The translations under genes and the position numbers were made by a program. A stretch of 64,000 nucleotides of DNA, taken from contig NC_133030.1 of the NCBI RefSeq assembly GCF_048771995.1, positions 11,486,001 to 11,550,000 on the forward strand, in the 5' to 3' direction. Positions within the stretch are counted from its first letter, which is position 1; every line of letters starts with the position of its first letter. Shown one piece after another: positions 13,481-39,197 of the stretch. A model generated the notes under the pieces. It was not told the origin of the DNA. It ran no database searches and saw only the letters and a program-made list of their open reading frames with translations. Source of the stretch: Taeniopygia guttata (lineage: Eukaryota; Chordata; Aves; Passeriformes; Estrildidae).

Positions 13481-14039
13481 AATTCACTAAAATTAACAGA
13501 AAGATCAGGCAAATTATGGACTTCCTGCACCATATCCATGATTTATCCCAAATATTCCCAGCTGTCTGATATGTTTAGCAAGCATCCCGTGTGTGGTGTG
13601 TGGTGTAAATTCCAAGAGATGGGACGGAATAATGTGGGGAATGTCCTAAAAACCAAGGAAACACAACACACCTGCGCTGTCCTATTCACTCCAAGCTCTT
13701 CTACCTCTCATCCAGGTGGAACATCCCAAGGATATTACACTGGGAATGCCGCAACAGCCACGCTGAAGCTCAGGGTTGCCCAACCCACGATCCAGATAAA
13801 CCTGTCCGAGGGAAAAACTGGGAATTAAATCCCGCGCTGCAGGTGTGGGGCAGAAATCATCTGCTTTGGGTCTTTTAAAGGATATTAGTTAAGTTTCACG
13901 GCGTTTAAGAGGGAGAAGCGGGATTTAACGGTGGCACTGGGGAAGCTTGGGGTGGGTCTGGGAAGCATCCACAGGCGCTCAGGAAAGTGGACGCCAAGGG
14001 CTGCCCACTTGCGGGGCTGCAGCGAACGCCGCGGCGGGA

Positions 14040-14290
14040 GAAACGCCATCATGCCGCCGTTATCCCGCCGTTATTCCCGTTATTCCCATTCCCGGCCCCC
14101 CCCCGGACTCACCGAGGCGCCACCGCGACCCTCCCGTCGCCGCAGCTTCCGGCTTCCGGCACAAACCGGAAGTGGGCGGGGCCACTGCCGGCGGGGCGGG
14201 GGGAGCGCCCCCCCTTCGCGAGCGTGAGGGAGATGGTTCCGCCCAGCGCCGCCATGTTGGGGGGGGCGGGAGCGCGGATCAATTTAATGG
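14040..14290 (-). promoter_or_regulatory. VPS37C CpG-island promoter
   Basis: Dense CpG and GC content with CTTCCGG / CCGGAAG ETS-type motifs around 14147-14175. It lies upstream of the VPS37C ATG exon and is flanked by AT-rich DNA. No TATA box was seen. Confidence 0.6.
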
Positions 14291-14392
14291 CATTTTTTAA
14301 TCAATAATCGCTCTTTGGCTACCCGCGGGGCTCTCCCGAGCTGTAGCTGCTCTAGGAATTAATATCCTTCGTGTTTCCGGGGTGCCAGGGGC

Positions 14393-14592
14393 TCCGGGAG
14401 AGCTGGAGAAGGGATTTGGAGAAGGGCGTGGAGGGATGGGGAAAGGGGGACAGGCTTGGCATGGACACGGGGCGGGTTTAAGTTGGATATCGGGAATATA
14501 TCCTAACCTGTGAAGGGGCAAAGCGAGATGCCCGGAGAAGCTGCACTTGCCCCATACCTGGAAGTGTCCAAGACCACGTTGGAAATGGTTTA
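14393..14592 (+). mobile_element. CR1 LINE fragment, plus strand
   Basis: Diverged CR1 3' region: GAGCTGGAGAAGGGATTTGG, TTTAAGTTGGATATCGGGAA and CCTGGAAGTGTCCAAG in the expected order. Confidence 0.7.
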
Positions 14593-16539
14593 GGAAGCAC
14601 ACACAGACCTCGGCAATATCCCAAAAATTCATAAAATGTCGGGTTCTTCCAGCCGGATCAAAGCAAATTCCTCTGGAATACCTGGTTATACCTCCCGGCA
14701 TGACACAGTTATATTCCTGAGAAAGCTCCGGTCCCATCACCCGCTCCACAAATCCAACTTTTCCAAAATACACTTTTCCACCTGTAACTCCACATTCCCA
14801 AAACCCAAGCAAGGATGAGGTAGGGGAAGAGCTCCATGATTTCTGCTCCTTCGGGAGACTTTGGAAGTCTGGGCAAGGTCACCCAGCTGTTCCAGAAGTG
14901 CTGGGATCTGGGAGAGGCACCTGTGACCCCATCACTTTAGAGCTGTTGTGTAACAAACGGGAGTCATATGATCCCAAATAATTCCGGGTAAATCAAGGAC
15001 AATTTGTTCCCAGTGTGGCTGATAACCCAGTGCCATGGGAAAGCAAAGGGATTTGACTTGCCAAAAGGAAAAAACATTTTCCAATCTTCTTTCAGAGCAG
15101 TTTCCACAGACCTGGAAAAGCTGGAAAATGTTTAATTAACATTTTCTATTAAAACATAAGGTTTGAGGAGGGGGAAAATTGTGTTCGGATTTGCATGGAA
15201 GAAATGGAAAAATACCCACTTAAAAGTGTTATCCAGAAATAAATTTGGGATAAACAGGTGGTTTTGGAAGAATATTCCCATTAGCTGCTCATTAATGTCC
15301 TTAATTTCCACAAAAGATGGTTCCACATGTTTTTTTCCCTTGGATGGCATCTTAATCCCAGCCAAAATCACCCACAGCAGGTAGGAAAAGGTGACCTGAG
15401 CAGCCTGAGGTCTCGTTCTGCAAAATTCCATTCCTACAAGGATCAGCCAACATCCCTGGGCTTCCTTGATAAGTTAATTAAATATTTTTAATCCAGTCCC
15501 GGAAATTTGACACCTTGGGAGCGTCAGATTTCCCTCCTTTCATCTGACAGCTCCGATAAAGCACCCGGGTGATAAAAGCCTTTAGGGAAGGGACAAGAAA
15601 AACTGGGAACAGGGCCTGGAAAAGTTGACTTCATGAGTCCATTTCCAAGAAAAGATCTGTCTCCATAAGGGGAATTTTTTGGGAGGCTGCCGAGATAAAA
15701 TTAAGGAAGTTTTGTCAGAACGAGTTTTGATGCCCCAAAAGCTTGAAAAATCCCTGTTTGATCCAGAGGGTGATTCCCATGGAAGTGAAATTCATCCCAA
15801 GGGATGTTTTCCACATCAAAATGACATTAAAAATCTGAATTTTCCCGGTAAAAGCCTAAATTCTGGGAGGGTTTTATTGTTTGGGAATCCTCACCCAGCC
15901 CTGGCTGCATCAACCAGGAGGGAAAGCTTCCAGATCCATCTTTCCAGCTGGGGGTTTTTGGGATCTCTGCACGCTGTGGTGCCCTCTGGTGCCAAGGAAA
16001 GCTGTGGCAGGGAGGCCACCTGCTCCCATCCAGTGAGCTCTCAGCACCTGGATGGATTATTCCAGGATCCAGCATCTCATGCCCTCCATTTCCCACCAAG
16101 GTTGGGAAAATCCAGGATTTTTCTCCCAGGAAGACATTTCATGCCCTAAAAGGGGCTATTTTTCCGTCCTCCCAGATTTTATTCTGGATTTAATTAGTGC
16201 TAAATAGCAATTCCCCCCTTTTTTTTTTTCCAGTCCTGAATTCCACAGCTTCTTCCTTCTGTGGATATCATCCATCCAAAAATCTATCCCTGATGGATCC
16301 ATTGTTCTGCTTTGATGGAATTTACCAGCAGCACAATAAGCTTGTCCTAGAATTTCCCATAACTGGGCAAATGTGGTTTTTTACCCATTGAGAAAACGGG
16401 AATCTTTATCCCCAGGGATGGCAGTTCTGGGAATTCAATGGATAAATAGGTCTGGGAAAACTTCATGTTTTTGTTTTCCCTACTATTTTGGCCCAAAAAA
16501 AAAGGAGGAAAACTTGGTAACTACAAAATCTACAGGGTC
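14593..16539. other. AT-rich intergenic DNA, nothing recognised
   Basis: About 2 kb of AT-richer sequence between VPS37C and PGA with no supported exon. There is a T-rich run near 16217-16231. Short ORFs here lack family similarity or codon structure. Confidence 0.5.
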
Positions 16540-16726
16540 ACATTCCAGGTTGATTTCTCCAACCTGGCTTTGGACACTTCCAGGAATGGGGCAGCCACAG
16601 TTTCTCTGGGAAATCCATTCCAGGGCCTCACCAGCCTCACAGGTTAGAGGTTCTTCCCAATATCCTGCTTTCCAGTTGGGAGCCATTCCCCTTCTCCTGT
16701 CACTCCTTTCCCACATCCAAAGTCTC
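16540..16726 (-). mobile_element. CR1 LINE fragment, minus strand
   Basis: Contains GGACACTTCCAGGAATGGGG, CCATTCCAGGGCCTCACC and TTCTTCCCAATATCCTG in CR1 reverse order. Confidence 0.75.
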
Positions 16727-17164
16727 TGAACTGGGGGAAAACTGGGGCGAGCTGGGGCAAAGCCAAGCTCTGGATGCCTCTGGATGAAGGTCACAGGAGT
16801 GGGATTGGGTAACTTGGCTTTGGTCATGTCACCACGTGCTGGATCCATGGCTCCTGGAACGGTCACCTTGTCCTGGAGGAGATCAAAGGCTCCCTAAGGC
16901 TGGAGCTGGCATTCCTCCCTTGGAATCAGCCCCATCCCAGCTCAGAATGACAGAAGAATCTGAGGATATGATGCTAGGTTGCACCGGGGGAGTGAAATGA
17001 AGAAGAACCTGGATGGGGAATGTTGGGAGAAAAGGAATGGAGCATCAGATTATCCCTGAGGAAAAAGAAAGGAGGATGGGATGTGTTGTAGGCAACTGGA
17101 AAGGAGAAAGCCTTGGCTGATTCCCAGAATGGAAAATCTGGACCTGGCAGCCTGAAAATTCTTC

Positions 17165-17425
17165 ATGGAGCCTTGGCAAGAGGAGAAGGATCTGGTGAGA
17201 CCTTGGAGCCTCTTCCAGCACTTTAAGGAGCTCCAGGAGAGCTGCAGAGGGACTTTGGAAAAGGACCTGGAGTGACAGAACAAGGGGGAATGGCTCCTAC
17301 TAGCAGAGGACAGGTTTAGATGGGATATTGGGAAGAAATTCTTCCTTGTGAGGGTGGTGAGGCACTCCTGCGAATGGAATTCCCAGGGAAGCTGTGGCTG
17401 CCCCATTCCTGGAAGCGTCTGGCTC
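17165..17425 (+). mobile_element. CR1 LINE fragment, plus strand
   Basis: Contains AGGTTTAGATGGGATATTGG, GAAGAAATTCTTCC and GTGGCTGCCCCATTCCTGG. It ends about 180 bases before the PGA promoter motifs. Confidence 0.8.
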
Positions 17426-17604
17426 AAACCCTCCAGCAAGGAATTAGAGGGTTCAGGGTACAAACAACCCTGCATTTCCACCAGCTTCCACAGAATAACC
17501 AGGAGTGGTGCCCACCCACCCAACATACCTGTGGCCTGAATCCCCCCAGGAATACGGGGATCCCCCAGCTTGACATTCCCACTCCCCTTCCTTAAGGACG
17601 TTTT

Positions 17605-17675
17605 GATAACCATCCCAGGAGCAGTTTGCCTTTCTTATCGGGGCCTCCGGCCAAACACCGGAGCCAGGATATAAG
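17605..17675 (+). promoter_or_regulatory. PGA core promoter: two GATA sites and a TATA box
   Basis: GATAA at 17605-17609, the reverse GATA site CTTATC at 17634-17639 and TATAAG at 17670-17675, about 45 bases before the ATG. A TATA box with GATA sites suits a tissue-restricted gastric gene; use of the GATA sites is inferred. Confidence 0.65.
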
Positions 17676-17719
17676 GAGCGGGGCTGGGATCGGAGGCACA
17701 TTTTCCGTGAGCTCCCACC

Positions 17720-19679
<1,960 letters not shown>

Positions 19680-19763
19680 GCTGGGATGGGAATCCCAGGT
19701 GTTCCCAACTCGGTGGCTGGCAGGGCTTGTCCCTTTCCCGGTGCTCCTGCCACCACCGAGGAC

Positions 19764-19769
19764 AATAAA
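19764..19769 (+). promoter_or_regulatory. PGA poly(A) signal (AATAAA)
   Basis: AATAAA 85 bases past the PGA stop; the VWCE poly(A) signal faces it about 360 bases away. Confidence 0.75.
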
Positions 19770-20130
19770 GGTGTGGAGAAGCCCCCCCGTGCCGTGTCTC
19801 TCTGAGAAAGGCCAACACATCCCTGGGAATGTGCTGTGTCCCTGCTGCCACCCTCAGCTGCACCCACCAAGGATGTCCCTGTGCCCCGAGGATGGGAGCC
19901 TGGACATGGCTCTGCTCATCCCTGAGGAGCTCCCAGCCTTGGGGACCTGGGGCAGGATATATCCCTCCTGTCCCCAAACCCCACTCAGGGTGAGGGGGCT
20001 GAACACCTCCAGCACTGCCCTCATCATCCTGGAAAGCCACTCATCCCAAAATTCCCAGAGAACAAGCCCCAGGGCTCCACGTGCTGGTGGGTGCAGGGAT
20101 GAGGGGACAGGGAATAAATACCAGAGTGAC

Positions 20131-20136
20131 TTTATT
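20131..20136 (-). promoter_or_regulatory. VWCE poly(A) signal (AATAAA on minus strand)
   Basis: TTTATT on the plus strand about 95 bases beyond the VWCE stop codon. Confidence 0.65.
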
Positions 20137-20229
20137 GGTGGCAGGGGGACAGCTGCTCCCTCCCCAGGGCCAGGCCTGCTGGTCCTGCAGACCCCCTTTT
20201 CCTCCTTTCCTTCATCCTCCTTCTCCTCC

Positions 20230-23200
20230 TCATGGCGTTCCAGGCACACCTGGCACCTGGAACCCGGGGCTGTCCGATGGCACCGCAGAGGGATCCTCAT
20301 TCCCGGGGGATCCCTGAACCTCAGGGCTGCCCGTGGGATCGGGGGGGGCTGTGGCCTCACAGAGGGGGTCGGGGGACACAGCGGGTGCCAAGGGGTATCC
20401 AGAGGGACTTGGAGTGGTCAGAGGGGGCTTCCCAGCACCCCAAATCCCTGGAGAGGGGCTGAGGGGGAGCGTGGTGGGAAGCAGGAGCTGGGCCAGGCGG
20501 TAGCGGCGGTGTTGAGGGGTGCCAGGGGGTGAATCCTCAGGGGCTGGGGACTGGGATGAGAATGGAGGTGAGGATGGGGACTGGGATGAGGATGGGGATG
20601 AGGATGGGGACGAGGATGGGGACAGGTCACTGCCCTGCAGCAGGAGCCGGATGTCTGTGGCTGACGGAGGGAGGATTTTGGTCAGCACCCACCTCTTTCC
20701 CAGGACCCCCAGTCTGGAGAGGGCACATCCAAGTGCCTGGGGATGGATCCAGGGATCCCATTACCTGGGCAGGATGGGCAGCAACCCACAGGCAGTGTGT
20801 GGGGCTCAGAGCAGGAGTGGGGGCACGGCCTCTCCTCACAGCTCACCTCTCCAAGCTGGAAAAACAGGGATCTGCCAGCCCTTGCTGGGATCCAATGACA
20901 CTGGCACAGGCACCATGGACACGGGCATCCCATGGGAATGGACAGGAGGTCTCACCTGGCAGGTGCAGCGGGTACAGGGCTGTCCCTCGGGAATGAAGCT
21001 CTGGCCGTTCTCCACCTTCCTGCCCTGGTAGTTGCAGTCTGCAGGCACCAAGGTCCAGAGGGGGTTTTAGGGGCCTCGGGGAGATTTTGGGGGGTTCAGG
21101 AGGATTTTGGGAACCCGCCTGAGCTCGTACCCTCACAGATGGGGCAGCACCGACCCTCGGGGTGGAAGGGGTAGGAGCACACGATGGCACATTCCAGAGG
21201 CGAGCAGGCCACCGAGCCCAGCTGCGAGAGACGGGAGAGACCCCCGAGGGCCGGGCATTAGGAACCCCGGAGCGCCCCCGGAGCTTTTCCCTGCAACGGA
21301 GCCAAAAACCGGGCTTCAGCCCACGGGGCAGGAGCTGCAAATCCTCTGGGAATGCCCGGCCCAGCCCTCACCAGGCAGATGCAGCTCAGGCAGGGATCCA
21401 GCGCCGACGGGAAGGTCTCGTTGTTGGAAAAGATCCTCCCCATGTAGGTGCAGCCTGTGGGGAGAGGGGCTCAGGCGGTCCCCGGGCGGCTCCGAATCCC
21501 GGAATTCCGGGCGTGCCTTACCTGCAGAGCAGTCGGGGCAGCACTGCCCGGGAATGCGGATGGGATAAGGACACGTCTCCACACAATCCGTGCGCTGGCA
21601 GCTCACGGAGCCGTCTGCCTGCAGGAGGGAACACCCTGACAGACACCTCGGGATTCCCAAACCCACCGGATTTGGGGGATTTGGGGCCTGCCAGGCCACG
21701 GGCATCCTGAGGGCAGGAATGGAGCAGGAGCCGTGCACTGGGGCAGGGATAGAGAAGAGGGAATTAAGCAGAGCAGGTTCTCATTCACCTGGCAGATGCA
21801 TAACTCACAGGGATCGCCCGGAGACCAGATCTGTCCAACGGGAAACTCCACACCGTTGTCATCCAGGAAGCAACCTGGGTAGGATCCCTGTTCCCAGCTG
21901 TCCTGTAAAACCTACCCTTCCTGTCCCCAGGGGTTCCCTATATTCCACTCTTCCTGTTCCTAGGTATTCCTCATCTCCCACTCTTCCTATCATCAAGTAC
22001 CCCCACATCCCACCTGTGTCCCCTACACCCCACCTTCAGTTTCCAGCTGTCCCTCCTCATCCCACCCTGCCCTTCCCTACATCCCATCCCCAAATGTCCC
22101 AAAATCCCACTTTCCCCAACCCCAAGGATCCCCCACATCCTCTGTCCTGGCTGTTCTTCCCATACCATGTCATTCCCATTTCCCCCAGCTTTTCTCCCTC
22201 TCCCTGTCCCTCCCTGCCCATTCCCAGCTGTGTCCCTCATCCCGACTCACCGGCAGGGGCTGGAGGGTCCCGGCAGGTGGAGCAGCACTGCCCGGGACCC
22301 AGGTGCCGCTGGTGCTGGGGACAATCCAGCATGGGGCAGGGAGTGAAGGAACATTCCACCTCTCCTCCCTGGGAACAGGGGAATGGGTCACCTGCCGTCC
22401 CTACCATCAGCCCTGAGCAAAGCTGGGATGCACCCAGCAGGTGCTGGGAAGCACTGGAGTATCCCTGGGGATCCTCATCCCTGGGGAACTCCCAGCTTTG
22501 GGGATCCTCATCCCTGGGGACATCCAGGACTCACCTGGCAGACACAGGTGGTGCAGTCGTCCCCATCCAGGCTGAACCGGGCTCCGTGCGCATATGTGCG
22601 GCCCCGGAAATTGCACTTTTCTGGGAAAAGGGGAAGGAGCGGTGCTGGAGAGCCAAGCACAGCTCTTCCCTAACCCCCAGCCCAGGCCGGGGGTCCTCAC
22701 ACCCCCAGACTAGGGGTCTTGGGATCACCTGGATTGCAGGAGCAGCAGTCAGCCGGAGAGGGGCTGAGGCAGGATCCTGGGGGGCATTCTGGGAAGAGGC
22801 AGGAGACATTCCCAGCCTGTGGAGGGGAGTGTGGGGCTGGGAAAGAGGACCCTGATTCCCCATGGAGGGATGATGGGAGGGTGTCATCCTCTCCAGGGCA
22901 TCCCAAATCCATGGTTGAGCCAGGATGCAGGATGAGGGTTCCTAGGGATAAGTGTCTCCAGGGCTGGGAGGTTCCCAGGGATGAGGGGGCATTCTGCCAT
23001 CCCAGTCCAGCTCACCAAGCAGATGCAGATGGTGCAATTCCCATCGGATGGGGAGAAGACATCGCCCTCAGCCCTGGCCACCCCCTCGTGCAGACACCCT
23101 GCAAGCCATGGGGGTCAGGGGCATCCCCCTGGGAATTCAAGGGGGGCCATCCTGGGAATTGGGGGCATCAAGGGGTTGGGACTCACCCGTGCAGGTGGGG

Positions 23201-25800
23201 CAGCAACCCCCAGCCGGAGCGGGAAGCGGGTGGGAGCAGGGAACGGAGCAGCTCACGGTGTCACAGAGGACTCGTCCCCCCTGCCAGGACACGTGGTGGC
23301 TCATCCCAGGTCGGGATGGTGCCATGGGAAGGGGTGGGAGGATGGGATGCTCACCTGGCAGGTGCAGCTCTGGCAGCCTGGTTCTGTCCAGCGACTGCCA
23401 GGCTCCCGAGAGATCCCCCGGTGCCAGCAACGATGGGATGGTGGGATGGAGGTTCCGGGGGCTCCCATGGCACGTGGGGACGGCTCAGGGGACAGGGATG
23501 GGGAGGAGGGAGGGAATTGGGTACCAGGAGCTGCCACAGGGAGGAGGGGAGAGGGGGAGCCCCTTGGGAGCAGGTGGGAACCAGGAGGAAGCAAGACAAG
23601 GGTGGGTGGATGCTGCAGGGATTGCAGGATGGGCGACGGGGCCAGGATAGATTTGGGGTACCCTAGGAAGGAAATCAGGAAGGCAGAGACATCATTTGGG
23701 CAGGCAGAGAGATGGGAGCATCCCACTCTGTTCCTCCAGCCAGGAGAAGGACACAGATACCTTCGCAGGACACCCTGTCCGCGCTGAGCCGGTATCCGGG
23801 GCGGCAGGAGCAGCGGAAGCTGCCGGGAATGTTGTGGCAGCTGTGCTGGCAGGAGCGGCGCGTGCCAGGCCGCCGGCACTCGTCCACATCTGTGGGACAA
23901 GGGAGTGAGGCCCGAGGTGCTGCACCCTGGGATGTGGCCCAAGGAGGAGCACCAGGATGTGTCCTCAGCGTGGCCCACACAGGGAGGAGGATGAGGTGGC
24001 AGCACTGTGGTCATGGGCTGATGGACACCTCCATCCCTTGGGATTCATGGTGTGGAGAGGGAAGGGGGTGTGGCACAGTGCTCAGGGTCTCACAGCCACC
24101 TCCATCCCCCGGGACTAATGGGAAGAGCCCTATCCTGGTGCTCACCCACGCAGGAATGCCGATTCCCGTGGAGGTGGTATCCGGGCCGGCAGGAGCAGCG
24201 GTAGCTGCCCACGCTGTTCTCGCAGCGGTGCTGGCACGGCGTGGCCTGGCATTCATCCGTGTCTGGGGGTTGGGATGAGGGTCAGGATCCCTCGGGAGCC
24301 CCAGCCACCCCCTGGGACCCCACGCACCCCGGCAGCTGCGGCGGTCAGCAGAGAGCTCCCGGCCAGCTCCGCACTCGCAGGCGAAGCCGCCCTCCGTGTT
24401 CACGCACGTCCCCTCGCAGGCTGCGCTCTGGCACTCATCGATGTCTAGGGGGACACAGGGAACAGTCAGATTTGGGCTGTGGGCACCACTGGGATGCCCA
24501 CTCCCACCAGGATATACCAGTCCCACTCACCGGTGCAGCGGACGCCGTTGGCCGTCTCGGCCATGGAGAAGCCAACGGGACACACGCGGGCGACCTCCTG
24601 GCAGCCGCCGTGGTTACAGGACAGGTCGCAGCCGTACTCTCCGCAAGTTCCCGGCGGTTCTGGAACACGGACATGGCATCCACAGGGTACCCATGCCACC
24701 CCAGGACCACCCGCTTCCCATCCCACTCCATGGATCCCCCAGGGATGGGGACAGTGCCAGAGAGAGGTGACAAGGAGTCACGGTCACCTCCATCTGCTGG
24801 GATTTGTGGCATGGAGGGGGAAGAGGGTTGGGGAAAGTGCCCATGGGTTCCTGGCCATCTCCATCCCTCGGGATTCATGGTGTGGAAAGGGAAGGGCATC
24901 CGGCATAGCCACTTCTCTCAGTACCTGGGCAGGTGATTCCCTGCTCTCCATCCGGGCACATGCAAAGGTTGGGAGCGATGCAGGAACCACCACCGCAGCC
25001 GAAGGAGCAGAGCGCTGTGGGAATGGGAACAGGAGCTCTGGGAATGGGAACAGGAACCCCACAAGCCCCCCAGACTCCCGTACTCACGCAGGGTGCACTT
25101 CCCGCTGCCGGGGGACAGCATCCAGCCGGGACAACATCCGCTGCCGGAGCCTAGGAAGCAGACGTGGGGCCCCACGCGACGCCTGTGGGACACCAGAGCC
25201 TGAGGCCACCCTGTCCTGAGCCCCCTGCAGGGAGCAAAGGTCCCAGGAATGTGAGGAGAGGAGGAGAGGGGGACAGCCGGAGCAGTCAGGATGTGCCCGT
25301 GGAGCAGGAAGCAGAGCATGGCACGGATCAGAGGAAGGTAGGATAAGGAAGGTGGGACAGAGAGGGGACAACCACTTCCCAGCCATCCAGAACATCCCAG
25401 CACGTGGTGACGAGAGAAGCGTCCCCCGGCTGGACAGGGACACGGGGAGCAAGACAGGGATGTGGGGAGAAGGACAGGGATGGGGGAAGAAGGACAGGGA
25501 TGCAGGGAGCAGTGTCACGCTCCCCTGGACCCGGGAAGAGGGAGGGAATCGTGGGGTGCCAGCCCCTCCAGCTGGGACCCCTCTGGCCAAGCCCTCCTGC
25601 AGCTGGAGGCAGGGGTAGCCGGAGCTCGGCAGGCTGTCCATCCCAGGTGTAGCTGGAAGAGGGAGAAGGAAAAGTTGGGAATCCAGCTACCTCTCCACGG
25701 CAAAGCTGGCCGGCTTCTTCCTCGTGGGATACACCCTGCCCTGGCCGCTGGAGAGGAACAGGGACACACAGGCAGCCTGGAAGAGCAGCTCCACCAACAT
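20230..25800 (-). CDS. VWCE: VWCE, von Willebrand factor C and EGF domain protein, 20 exons, 841 aa
   Basis: A secreted multidomain protein; VWC modules commonly bind BMP/TGF-beta ligands. Minus-strand exons: 25691-25800, 25088-25182, 24925-25014, 24531-24659, 24328-24444, 24146-24262, 23761-23889, 23355-23662, 23187-23280, 23016-23098, 22729-22816, 22535-22620, 22251-22368, 21789-21874, 21522-21618, 21372-21454, 21131-21221, 20956-21038, 20765-20855, 20230-20660. Order: signal peptide ([18 protein letters not shown]), Cys-rich N-terminus ([10 protein letters not shown]), EGF-like modules including calcium-binding DIDEC, DTDEC and DVDEC types, a Pro/Ser linker, six VWC modules each split over two exons, and a Ser/Pro-rich tail. 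[16 protein letters not shown]-like and [17 protein letters not shown] stretches match human VWCE (955 aa). Phases close across all 20 exons. It lies between PGA and DDB1, as in human. Confidence 0.93.
20549..20640. repeat. GATGGGGAC-type microsatellite inside VWCE last exon
   Basis: Short units of GATGAGGATGGGGAC type repeat on the plus strand. On the coding strand they encode a run of Ser-Pro-Ser-Ser residues in the VWCE tail, so length changes in multiples of three would alter the protein without breaking it. Confidence 0.7.
21890..22245. repeat. C-rich degenerate repeat in VWCE intron
   Basis: Loosely repeated CCCACATCCCACC / CCCTACATCCCATCCCC segments fill the intron between two VWC exons. 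The transcribed RNA would be G-rich. No exon is seen within it. Confidence 0.4.
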
Positions 25801-26260
25801 GACAGGCGGCTCCAGCACGTCCCGGCGCCCGCCTTCCCGCCTGCCTTCCCGCTGGCCCTTGGCCCTGCTCCTCCTCCTCCCGCCGAGCCGGGAACAATGC
25901 GGGATTGGAGGGGGGCGAGAGCGGGGGGGGTCGCCAGCGGCACCTACCCACCCCCCCAAACCCACACCGGGGGCCTGGGTTCACCCCGAGGTTGTCCCGT
26001 TCAGCTGGGACGGGTGGTGGCATCCCGGCCATTCCTACCCTGGCTGCGCGTCGGGGAGCGGGGTCCCCCCTAGGTTTGGGAAGCAGCGGGAAAGGCGTCC
26101 CCCCTTCTCTCCTTTCCCACATCTGGCAAAGAGCCGGCATGGCCTCTCCCCACCCCTCCTCCTCCTCCTCCTTCTCCTGGAGGCGCTGGGCCGCCTTCCC
26201 AGCCCTGCACGGGGACCCACGCGGCGGAGAAAGGGGCCAAGGATGGTGGGATGCATCCAG
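25801..26260 (-). promoter_or_regulatory. VWCE CpG-rich promoter region
   Basis: GC-rich sequence with many CpGs directly upstream of the VWCE start codon, containing the GGGGCGAG / GCGGGGGGGG block near 25912-25930. No TATA box was found; the exact start site is not visible. Confidence 0.5.
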
Positions 26261-27355
26261 GAGAGAAAGGGATGCTGCGGGACACCCCATTCCGGTGACC
26301 CCCCAGATTCCCCCCAGCCCCGTGCCCCCATCCCAGGGCAGGGAATGAAGCAAAGGTCAGAGGCAGGTAAATGATTGATCCCATGGAGCAAAAGGCACTG
26401 CAGCCTCCAGAATTCCCAATCCAGCATGGATTTCTCCCCACAAAATCCTGCCCAAAGGTTGCGATCACCCAGGCAAGACACAGCCCCCCTCCAAATGAAA
26501 ACCACGGTATTGGGGGAGGGGGGGGGTCCTGCCAGTTTTTTAGGAACCCAATGCAGCCATGAGAAGCTCCTGTCCTAAGGGAATGTGATTACAAATCCCT
26601 GGGAGGCAGCTCCAGTGGCAGTGGATAAACAATGATCCAGCCCTAGCCAGCAGCAGTTTTATCCCAGAAAAAGCAGGGTGCCAACATTGCATTGGCACCA
26701 CCACCCCCAGTTTTGGTGGGAAAAGGAGAGCGCTTCCAGGATCCAGGCTGTGGCGCTCCCTGGGCCTCCCACAATTTGGGAACAGGCTGCTCCAGGCAGG
26801 TAAACAGAGCCCGAGGTAACAAGAGCAGCAGCACAGAGTCCAAGGTCACTGCCTGCTCCCCCAGCTCTCAGAAGAGATGTCCAAATATAGCCTTGTCCCT
26901 GTGGTCTCCTCTGAAATATGGGATGGAAGCAGGACCCAGGGATGATTCCAGCACGAGCTGTCTCTGGGAGGGAAGGATTTGGGAAAAACCTGCATGGAAT
27001 GGGACTTGGGGGGCACTTAACCAGGGGCTACAGGGGAGATCCAGGATGGGGAGAACATGGAAAGATCCAGGATAACCCCCAAATTCCATGAGAGATGTGA
27101 AGGAGGTGGGAGACCATGAGAACTATTAATAAGCAGCCAGAGGCTGGAAAATCCAGCTTTCCCAAAAAATTCCATTACAATCTGCCTCTCAAGGCACTCA
27201 CAGTGACACTGGCAACCAGGCAAGGAACTAAAATTTCTTACAAATCCAAGAAAAGCCAGAAAAATGCATATGGAAAACAGGTGTCCCTAAGATCTCAGAG
27301 CCTCGGACACGGGTATCATCATTCCTCAGGACACAGGTATTTCCTCTTGGACTAC
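26261..27355. other. VWCE-DDB1 intergenic DNA
   Basis: No supported gene. The stretch has a G-rich patch (26511-26527) and no recognisable mobile element. DDB1 3' UTR sequence starts about 27356. Confidence 0.5.
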
Positions 27356-27361
27356 TTTATT
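27356..27361 (-). promoter_or_regulatory. DDB1 poly(A) signal (AATAAA on minus strand)
   Basis: TTTATT on the plus strand, giving a DDB1 3' UTR of about 500 bases that includes a T-rich tract (plus-strand A-rich at 27515-27590). Confidence 0.55.
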
Positions 27362-27861
27362 TGGTAAAACTCAGAAATCAGCAACAGCTTAAACTTCCCA
27401 GAACTTCCCTCCCTGAGCAAGGCATGGATCCTATGGTGAGAGAGTTATTCTGCTCGGCTCCAGCCTTGGCTGCTCCTAGAGCTTTGATTCCTCTCCCAAA
27501 AAACCACAAGGAATCAAAAAAAAAAAACCAAAAAAACCCCAACAAAACAGGATCAAAAGCAAAACCAAAAGCCAAAAAAAGTAACAAAATACCTAAGGAC
27601 ACCAGGGAAAAGGGAATCGAGGCGAGGGCATCAAATCCCAGTGGATCACCCAAGGAAAGGGACAGTTCTGGGCCCAGCCAATTCCGTAGAATCCATGAAT
27701 CCCAGCAGGAGATGACTGACACCTCCCCAAATTCCTAACAATCTGCTTGCCCTGTGAGATTCCATCCCCCTCTGGCCGCTGCTGGCAGTGTTGGGCACAG
27801 CTGGGGAAGGATTCCCTTGCTCCATGTGGAGGGTAGGGGTAGGGAACAATCCCGAGTCCTG

Positions 27862-39103
<11,242 letters not shown>

Positions 39104-39197
39104 GCTGGGGGCACCGGGAGGTCCCGGGGGGGGCGCGGGGGAAACCGGGGGGGAACGGAGAGCGCGGCCTCTCCGCCGCCGCCGCCGCCACTTCCGG

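Noticed and set aside
14593-16539. Short ORFs in the AT-rich gap before PGA as genes
   Set aside because: None has a supported start, splice sites or protein similarity; all are consistent with chance frames.
25328-26353. 341-codon open frame on the minus strand across VWCE exon 1 and its promoter
   Set aside because: It lies in CpG-rich DNA where stops are rare, and only its short overlap with VWCE exon 1 shows family similarity. Splice sites and phase support the VWCE model instead.
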